Positions 7,523-11,729 of a stretch of DNA of 11,729 nt are shown here, piece by piece. Location: positions 1 to 11,729 of the forward strand of contig JAGDDC010000221.1 of NCBI GenBank assembly GCA_017958245.1. The letters are read 5' to 3'. Numbering within the stretch: position 1 is the stretch's first letter; each line of letters begins with the position of its first letter. Origin of the DNA: Lachnospiraceae bacterium (GTDB lineage: Bacteria; Bacillota_A; Clostridia; Lachnospirales; Lachnospiraceae). Both the position numbers and the translations under genes were made by a program. The notes beneath the pieces were generated by a model, which was given only the letters and a program-made list of their open reading frames with translations, did not search any database and was not told the DNA's origin.

Positions 7523-7556
7523 AAAAGGGAGCGCTCCCCTTTCAGCGCTCCTTTAA
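7523..7556 (-). terminator. Hairpin terminator between the convergent kinase and padR-type genes
   Basis: AAAGGGAGCGCT (7524-7535) pairs with AGCGCTCCTTT (7544-7554) with one bulged G and an 8-nt loop. Read on the minus strand, the stem ends in CCCTTTTGCTTTTATA, a T-rich tail. The stem contains the last codons and stop of the PadR gene. Read on the plus strand the tail is poor (TAAAGTC), so it works best for the minus-strand transcript. It may also impede readthrough from the kinase operon. Confidence 0.55.
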
Positions 7557-8084
7557 AGTCTTCTTCGCCATACTGCACCATCTGAGATACGCTTCACAAG
7601 CCTCTATCCCGAATGAAACGGTGAGATGATAATGTAAGTGGTCCTCCTGATCCGGGGCCTTCTCCAGATTCTTTTTATATACTCTGAGGAGCTCCAGATT
7701 TCCCCTGATCTGCTCTTCGAAGATCTCGATATTCCGGATCGTGATCTTTCTGTCCCCGGCAGCGCCAAAAAACAGTTTCAGGAGCGTCTCGTATTTCAGG
7801 TCATTGCTCGCCTTCTCATCTTTAAGCCATACCTCGAGCCTATCCTTTCCCTTCTTTGTGATCCCATAAACGATCTTCTCCCGGCCGCCGTTGTTATCGG
7901 ATTTTTTACGTTTTACAAGTCCCTGCTCTTCCATATCGGCAAGCGCCGGATAAATACTTCCGAAGCTCCCTTTCCAGAAAAAAGAGATCGCAGAGTCGAT
8001 CCGTTTTTTTATATCATAACCGGTCAGGTCCTCGTGTAACAAAAGTCCGAGGATCACAACATCGATCTTTCTGTCTTTCGCCAT
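7542..8084 (-). CDS. PadR-family transcriptional regulator
   Basis: This is a small cytoplasmic repressor-type regulator of 180 residues. The N-terminal winged helix (about 5-88) is clearly PadR: ILGLLLHEDLTGYDIKKRI, then GSIYPALADMEEQGLV and the wing ending YGITKKGKDRLEVWL. The helical C-terminal half (about 90-180) matches the dimerisation region of the Vir/AphA-like subgroup. I chose the ATG ending at 8084 because GGAGGA (8095-8100), inside the end of the upstream gene, precedes it by about 10 nt. Two earlier in-frame ATGs (8108 and 8102) overlap the polyferredoxin gene and lack a site. The gene follows the polyferredoxin gene by 5 nt, so they are an operon. The 13-bp palindromes over their shared promoter are the likely operator, implying self-repression relieved by an unknown signal. 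PadR regulators usually respond to small molecules such as phenolic acids or drugs; none is indicated here. Confidence 0.92.
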   Translation of the reverse strand: MAKDRKIDVVILGLLLHEDLTGYDIKKRIDSAISFFWKGSFGSIYPALADMEEQGLVKRKKSDNNGGREKIVYGITKKGKDRLEVWLKDEKASNDLKYETLLKLFFGAAGDRKITIRNIEIFEEQIRGNLELLRVYKKNLEKAPDQEDHLHYHLTVSFGIEACEAYLRWCSMAKKTLKER

Positions 8085-8089
8085 TCTGC

Positions 8090-8821
8090 TCAGTTCCTCC
8101 ATGTCCATTTATACTTTAAAACCTTTTTGGGGCATTCGTCCACGCAGGCTCCGCATTGTATGCACTCCGTGCATTTCGAAATGCTGTTATTCTCAACCAT
8201 CTGTTTTACATCAAGCCCCATTGCGCAGGCTTTATTACATTTTCCGCAGCCAATACATCTTTCCTTATCCGGCTCTATATGTAACCGGGGAATATGCAGC
8301 CATCTCCCTACAGTGCTTCCGATCACCATAAACGGTGCCATCCAGCAGATATAGTGGCATGCCGCCCTGCGGCCATGAATGATCGCAGGGAACACCAGCA
8401 GCAGGATCACACCATAGTATATCACATAATTATATATACTCGAAACAGAAATCCCGTGGTCCGTCATATAGAACGGATTGATCGTAACACCACCTTTCCC
8501 GCAGACGAATGAAACGATCACGCCGGCGATCCAGACCGTCCAGATGACATATTTGATCTTCTCTCTCTTTCCATGCTTCGCAGGCCGCTCATTTACTCTC
8601 ATCGCGCATTCCTGAAGTCCTCCGGCCGGACAGAGATAGCCGCACCACACTCTTCCGAAAAACATCGAAAACAAAAACATCAGGCAAAAGACAATAAAGC
8701 TTCCGTTAACGATATGTTCCATCGCCGCGTTGATAATGAGATATGGGGAAAAATACCATATCGTGATCGGGAAAGCCAGAAATGAAAACAGCAGCAAAGC
8801 TTTTCTTATTTTTTGTCTCAT
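8090..8821 (-). CDS. Membrane-bound polyferredoxin, NapH-like 4Fe-4S protein
   Basis: This is a predicted inner-membrane electron-transfer protein of 243 residues. Hydrophobic segments lie at about 10-31, 40-57, 91-107 and 130-147, with a possible fifth near 160-172. The motif GRVWCGYLCPAG (56-67) is the signature of the NapH/NosR/YccM-type family, and a second cysteine pair lies in CHYICWMAP (155-163). The C-terminal tail carries two ferredoxin motifs: Cys189-x2-Cys192-x2-Cys195-x3-Cys199, and Cys220-x2-Cys223-x2-Cys226-x3-Cys230-Pro, plus an extra Cys217. The first motif lacks the usual Pro after its last Cys. The start at 8821 has AGGAG (about 8832-8836) at a good distance. The upstream ATG at 8869 would lie inside the operator and near the transcription start, so it is rejected. 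No oxidoreductase partner is encoded nearby, so the electron donor and acceptor are unknown. It is co-transcribed with the PadR gene. Confidence 0.9.
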   Translation of the reverse strand: MRQKIRKALLLFSFLAFPITIWYFSPYLIINAAMEHIVNGSFIVFCLMFLFSMFFGRVWCGYLCPAGGLQECAMRVNERPAKHGKREKIKYVIWTVWIAGVIVSFVCGKGGVTINPFYMTDHGISVSSIYNYVIYYGVILLLVFPAIIHGRRAACHYICWMAPFMVIGSTVGRWLHIPRLHIEPDKERCIGCGKCNKACAMGLDVKQMVENNSISKCTECIQCGACVDECPKKVLKYKWTWRN

Positions 8822-8844
8822 AATAACATACTCCTTCTTGATTA

Positions 8845-8880
8845 AATGTATCATTTTGATATATATCATTTTGATACATT
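8845..8880 (-). promoter_or_regulatory. Palindromic operator, probable PadR binding site
   Basis: The perfect palindrome-type sequence TATCATTTTGATA (TATCA, TTT, TGATA) occurs twice, at 8849-8861 and 8864-8876, 15 bp apart start to start. The two copies are framed by a larger inverted repeat, AATGTATCA (8845-8853) and TGATACATT (8872-8880). This covers the expected transcription start of the minus-strand operon and touches its -10 box. A further ATGATA half-site-like string lies at 8883-8888. Assignment to PadR is inferred from operon linkage. Confidence 0.7.
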
Positions 8881-8906
8881 GTATGATATTTTGTTTCTGA
8901 TGTCAA
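8878..8906 (-). promoter_or_regulatory. Promoter of the polyferredoxin-padR operon
   Basis: On the minus strand, TTGACA (8906-8901, perfect) is followed after 17 nt by TACAAT (8883-8878, one mismatch). Transcription would start near 8871, inside the palindrome block. This is the best promoter in the window. Confidence 0.8.
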
Positions 8907-8912
8907 CAAAAA

Positions 8913-8941
8913 TAGACAGTCTTTTTTCAACTTCATATGAA
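8913..8941 (+). promoter_or_regulatory. Possible promoter of the ABC transporter pair
   Basis: TAGACA (8913-8918), then 17 nt, then TATGAA (8936-8941) gives a plausible but weaker promoter facing right. The two -35 boxes of the divergent promoters lie within about 12 bp, so binding of a regulator at one could affect the other. Transcription would begin near 8948, consistent with the translation start at 9000 rather than 8937. Confidence 0.4.
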
Positions 8942-8999
8942 CTCCATATTGGGCATGTATCTTGTCTGTGAGATCAAAACGAAAGGCAAGGTAGATGAT

Positions 9000-10409
9000 A
9001 TGATAGTTCTGAATGCATTTAAAAACCTGAGCAGAAACAAGGGAAGATCGTTTCTGCTCATTCTTGTTGTCACGCTTGTGATGACTGCCGCGAGCGTAGT
9101 CCTGCTCTTTAAGGGCACGACGAGAGAGTGGAAGGAAAGCTTCAAGGACAGCTTCGGCGTTGAGGCAGGGCTGCAGACAGACTGGGAATACGCGAGGGAG
9201 CACACCGTGACGGTTGAAAAGGTGCACGAAGACGGATCTGTGGAGACCACATCTTTCTTCGAGCCGGACCCGATCGAGGTGAAAGAACTCGAAGCTTATG
9301 CAGACTCAGATCTCCTTCAAAAAGCTGTCCTCTCTGGGAATGTGAGGTTTTACTCGAAGGACTTAAAGAAGGTTGACCTGGGCGAAAACATGGTGGTCTT
9401 AGACGGCATGAGTCCCGAGGAGCTGTGCGAGCTCTACGGAGTAAAGAGCGAGGATGAGCTCCACGACTATATGTCTGCGAAGGAGATCGCTGACATCGGT
9501 TCCTACAGGAAGGATACGACCGGCATGATCTACGGATACAACGATCCCTCGCAGGCAAAAGAGTTTGCCGACGGCAGGAAAAAGATAAAGGAGGGCAGGT
9601 TCTTTGAGGCGAAGGGTGAGGCAGTGATCGGCGAAGAACTGGCGAAGCTGAACAACATAAAGCCGGGTGACAGGATCAGGGTAGCTTCGGGCAAAAGAGG
9701 AGAAGATGGAGAGTACGAGCTGACCATAGTGGGCATATACAGCGATCTCTATGCCGAGGCAAATGGGGCAGACATCTGGGTAGGTTTTTCAAAAAACGAC
9801 CTGATCGTCGGATACGACACCTTCAAGGAACTCGAGTTTGGCGGGAAGATCCCCTTCATGGACGAGATCAGGTTCTTTGTAAAGGATCCGGAGTCGGTGC
9901 CTGCCTTTGAAGAGGAGCTCAGGCAGAAGGGGCTTCAGGAGTGCTACAAGCTCACGTATGATCTTGGCGCGTACAACGCCATCGTGGAGCCTGTTGAGAA
10001 GGCTGAGGCGCTCGCACAGAAATTCGGCCTGATAGTTCTCCTCGCGGGAGGCTGTGTCCTGATCATACTGACCGTCATCAACATCAGGGACAGGAAGTAC
10101 GAGATCGGCGTGCTCCGCGCGATAGGCATGCCGAGGCGCAAGGTCGCTTTAAGCCTGATCCTTGAGGCCGTCATCGTGGTGCTTTTCTCAGCCGCCCTGA
10201 GCGTGGCAGCGGGAAGGGCGCTGATGGGAGTGGTCTTAAAACTCGCGCTCCCGGGCGATATGACGGTACCTTCTATCCCGGCGGTTTCTGCGGGGCAGGT
10301 GTTTGCGCTCCTGTCGGTAGCCGTGGCGCTCGCTTTCATCTCGGGGGCGATCAGCACCGTATTTGTCACAAGATATGAGCCCATGAGGCTGTTCAGGCAG
10401 GCGCAGTGA
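9000..10409 (+). CDS. ABC transporter permease, MacB/FtsX type
   Basis: This is the membrane subunit of an exporter or mechanotransmission-type ABC transporter. I chose ATG 9000 (protein opening MIVLNAFKNLSRNKGRS, typical of the family; AAGG at 8988-8991) over ATG 8937, which precedes the predicted transcription start. The 469 residues contain a first helix (about 17-37), a large extracytoplasmic domain of the MacB periplasmic-core kind (about 38-340), and three C-terminal helices (about 343-362, 385-405, 432-456). The segment NIRDRKYEIGVLRAIGMPRR (about 361-380) is the conserved cytoplasmic coupling loop of FtsX-like permeases. The four-helix layout differs from the ten-helix BceB permeases of many two-component/ABC detoxification modules. 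It precedes the matching ATPase by 97 nt. The substrate is unknown; peptides, lipids or drugs are all possible in this family. Confidence 0.92.
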   Translation: MIVLNAFKNLSRNKGRSFLLILVVTLVMTAASVVLLFKGTTREWKESFKDSFGVEAGLQTDWEYAREHTVTVEKVHEDGSVETTSFFEPDPIEVKELEAYADSDLLQKAVLSGNVRFYSKDLKKVDLGENMVVLDGMSPEELCELYGVKSEDELHDYMSAKEIADIGSYRKDTTGMIYGYNDPSQAKEFADGRKKIKEGRFFEAKGEAVIGEELAKLNNIKPGDRIRVASGKRGEDGEYELTIVGIYSDLYAEANGADIWVGFSKNDLIVGYDTFKELEFGGKIPFMDEIRFFVKDPESVPAFEEELRQKGLQECYKLTYDLGAYNAIVEPVEKAEALAQKFGLIVLLAGGCVLIILTVINIRDRKYEIGVLRAIGMPRRKVALSLILEAVIVVLFSAALSVAAGRALMGVVLKLALPGDMTVPSIPAVSAGQVFALLSVAVALAFISGAISTVFVTRYEPMRLFRQAQ

Positions 10410-10506
10410 GGCCGGTGAAGCACCATCTGCAATATGTCCTGTGCATGATACGAAACTGATGAGAGGATCATGAGGGATGAAAAGAGTCCCGGAAAGGAAT
10501 GAAGAT

Positions 10507-11154
10507 ATGCTTAGAGTAGAGAATGTTTCATACAGATATGAGAAAACGAAGGATTATGTTTTAAAGGATGTGAGCGCGGAGTTTGAAAAGGGCAGGCTCT
10601 ACATGATCACCGGAAAGTCAGGCGCGGGAAAGAGCACGTTCCTCTCACTTCTTGCAGGTCTCGATAAGGTGAGCGGGGGAAAGATATATTTCAAAGACAG
10701 GGATCTTGCAGAGCTTGACCTCGATTCCTACAGGGCGGGGGATATAGGCGTTGTCTTCCAGAGCTTCAACCTCTTAAAAAACCGCAGCGCGGTGGAGAAC
10801 ATCCTGCTCTCAGACAGGATCAGCGGGAAGAAGGACAGCAGCGAGGCGCGTGCGCTCGAACTGCTTGAGCGGCTCGGAATCCCGGAGAAGACTGCGCGCA
10901 GATATGTCGCTCACATCTCCGGCGGCGAGCAGCAGAGAGTCAGCATAGCGAGGGCTATATCCCACGACCCCGAGATCGTGATGGCGGACGAGCCCACGGG
11001 CAACTTAGACGAGGACAACAGCCGCGAGATCATGCAGATTTTTAAGGATCTGGCACACAAAGAGGGCAAATGCGTCATTGTCATAAGCCACTCTGAGAAG
11101 ATGAAGGACTATGCGGACGAAGTCATCCGCGTGGAGGGGAAGAAGGTAGTGTGA
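10507..11154 (+). CDS. ABC transporter ATP-binding protein, MacB/LolD type
   Basis: This is the ATPase partner of the permease just upstream, 215 residues, cytoplasmic. Motifs in order: Walker A GKSGAGKST (36-44), Q-loop in VVFQSFNLL (Gln85), signature ISGGEQQR (137-144, with Glu in place of the more common Gln), Walker B IVMADE (157-162) with DEPTGNLD and D-loop, and the switch His195 in VISHS. All are intact. The start ATG 10507 follows AAAGGA (10493-10498) at 8 nt and gives the usual family opening MLRVENVSYRY. A start ten codons earlier (10477) is possible, but its only GAGGG abuts the codon. Length and the LNLLKNRSAVEN-like region fit the MacB/LolD/FtsE group. Together with the permease it makes a complete two-gene transporter, assuming the permease dimerises. 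Confidence 0.94.
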   Translation: MLRVENVSYRYEKTKDYVLKDVSAEFEKGRLYMITGKSGAGKSTFLSLLAGLDKVSGGKIYFKDRDLAELDLDSYRAGDIGVVFQSFNLLKNRSAVENILLSDRISGKKDSSEARALELLERLGIPEKTARRYVAHISGGEQQRVSIARAISHDPEIVMADEPTGNLDEDNSREIMQIFKDLAHKEGKCVIVISHSEKMKDYADEVIRVEGKKVV

Positions 11155-11356
11155 TGCCTTTGCCCGCAGGGAAGCGAGCCTGCAGACTTTGAGACAGAAG
11201 GAAAGTGTGATATAGAGGGGACGGTCTTTGTGGCTTAAAAAGACCTTGGCAGCTTTAGATCTCTCAAAGAAGCTAAGAGTCTGAGCCGAGGCTCCGACGT
11301 CAAAGACATAGCAGGACCTCCAAATGTCCGGTATTGAAACCGCGACGATATCGGTA
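11155..11356. other. Convergent intergenic region with several hairpins
   Basis: No gene is supported here. It contains small inverted repeats: GCAGG (11166-11170) with CCTGC (11179-11183); GGTCTTT with AAAGACC around 11222-11250; and GTCTGAGCC with GGCTCCGAC around 11277-11300. None has a following T-run good enough to call an intrinsic terminator in either direction. It may hold the transcript ends of the ATPase gene and of the minus-strand transporter gene. Confidence 0.35.
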
Positions 11357-11729
11357 TCAGAACAACCATACGCTCGACAGCCACCAGAAAGGCAGGGCGA
11401 CTATCGCAAAGAACGCCAGGCTTATGAGCGTGAAGACCTTTATGAAGCGCCTTCCGCCTTCCGGATACTCCCTGACATAGATCCTGTAATTGATGACCGA
11501 GGCAAGCGAGCCTATCAGTGAGCACAGTCCCGCGCTGTCAAGCCCGTAGAGCAGTGCCGCGAGGTTGCCCGTGAAGGGCCAGAGCACGATGGATGCGGGG
11601 ACGTTTGAGATCACCTGGCTTAAGATGATGCTCACCCAGTATTCCCTTCCCTCGACGATCTTTGTGAGGAAGGCCGATATAGCTTCGTTCGATGCGATCG
11701 ATGAGGAGAATATGAAGAAGCAAAGGAAG
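11357..11729 (-). CDS. SLC13/ArsB-like ion transporter, C-terminal part (5' end outside window)
   Basis: The minus-strand frame is open from the window edge to TGA at 11359-11357, giving about 123 residues. The apparent start at 11635 is an internal GTG; the frame continues upstream with SSSIASNEAISAFL. The segments VISNVPASIVLWPFTG and YGLDSAGLCSLIGSLASVINY resemble the conserved SNVPA signature and following glycine-rich helix of the ion transporter superfamily members SLC13, ArsB and CitM. A basic cytoplasmic loop (REYPEGGRRFIK) and a last hydrophobic helix to the C-terminus follow, as expected for the final two helices. The transported ion (dicarboxylate, sulfate, arsenite or other) cannot be told from this part. 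It converges with the ABC ATPase gene. Confidence 0.78.
   Translation of the reverse strand, partial: FLCFFIFSSSIASNEAISAFLTKIVEGREYWVSIILSQVISNVPASIVLWPFTGNLAALLYGLDSAGLCSLIGSLASVINYRIYVREYPEGGRRFIKVFTLISLAFFAIVALPFWWLSSVWLF

Noticed and set aside
7638..8785. Plus-strand open frames across the PadR and polyferredoxin genes
   Set aside because: Both minus-strand genes have complete family signatures; the plus-strand frames are low-complexity shadows.
8822..8869. ATG at 8869 as start of the polyferredoxin
   Set aside because: It lies within the palindromic operator and at the predicted transcription start; the ATG at 8821 has a proper ribosome binding site.
8937..8999. ATG 8937 as start of the ABC permease
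   Set aside because: It lies on the -10 box of the right-facing promoter, and the extra 21 residues do not resemble the family's N-terminus.
11280..11356. Riboswitch-like structure before or after the SLC13-like gene
   Set aside because: It lies at the 3' end of that gene, and I could not match the conserved bases of any riboswitch class I know.

Overview
The window reads as a chromosomal segment of a Gram-positive anaerobe, most likely a member of the Clostridia (Bacillota). The reasons are Gram-positive-type signal peptides, a BspA-like leucine-rich-repeat surface protein, an OmpR-type response regulator paired with a HAMP histidine kinase, MacB/FtsX-type ABC genes, strong AGGAGG-type ribosome binding sites and sigma-A-like promoters. 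I cannot name a genus. Most of the window is moderately GC-rich. One block on the opposite strand (about 7540-8900) is clearly more AT-rich.

Layout, left to right. (1) The 3' two-thirds of pyrG (CTP synthase), ending in a strong intrinsic terminator at 1096-1127. (2) A plus-strand run from a promoter at about 1187-1216 to a terminator at about 7523-7556: a secreted M14 zinc carboxypeptidase, a 64-residue zinc-ribbon protein, a secreted 781-residue leucine-rich-repeat protein, an OmpR-family response regulator and a sensor histidine kinase. I see no terminator between these five genes. The LRR, regulator and kinase genes are tightly packed (3-nt gap, then a 4-nt overlap), so they are probably co-transcribed. 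(3) A minus-strand pair: a membrane polyferredoxin of the NapH type and a PadR-family repressor 5 nt behind it. Their promoter (TTGACA, 17 nt, TACAAT) has two perfect copies of a 13-bp palindrome where transcription should start, which strongly suggests autoregulation by PadR. (4) A divergently transcribed plus-strand pair: a four-helix MacB/FtsX-like ABC permease and its ATPase. (5) A convergent minus-strand gene, cut by the window end, encoding the C-terminus of an SLC13/ArsB-like ion transporter.

How they may fit together (inference): regulator-kinase pairs are often encoded next to an ABC transporter they control. Here the lower-GC polyferredoxin/PadR pair lies in opposite orientation between the two modules, as if inserted there. 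The secreted peptidase, LRR protein and two-component system look like an envelope or peptide-handling operon with built-in sensing. The PadR/polyferredoxin pair looks like a self-contained redox cassette with its own operator. None of the genes is individually unknown at family level; the novelty is in the combination, the insertion and the operator architecture.
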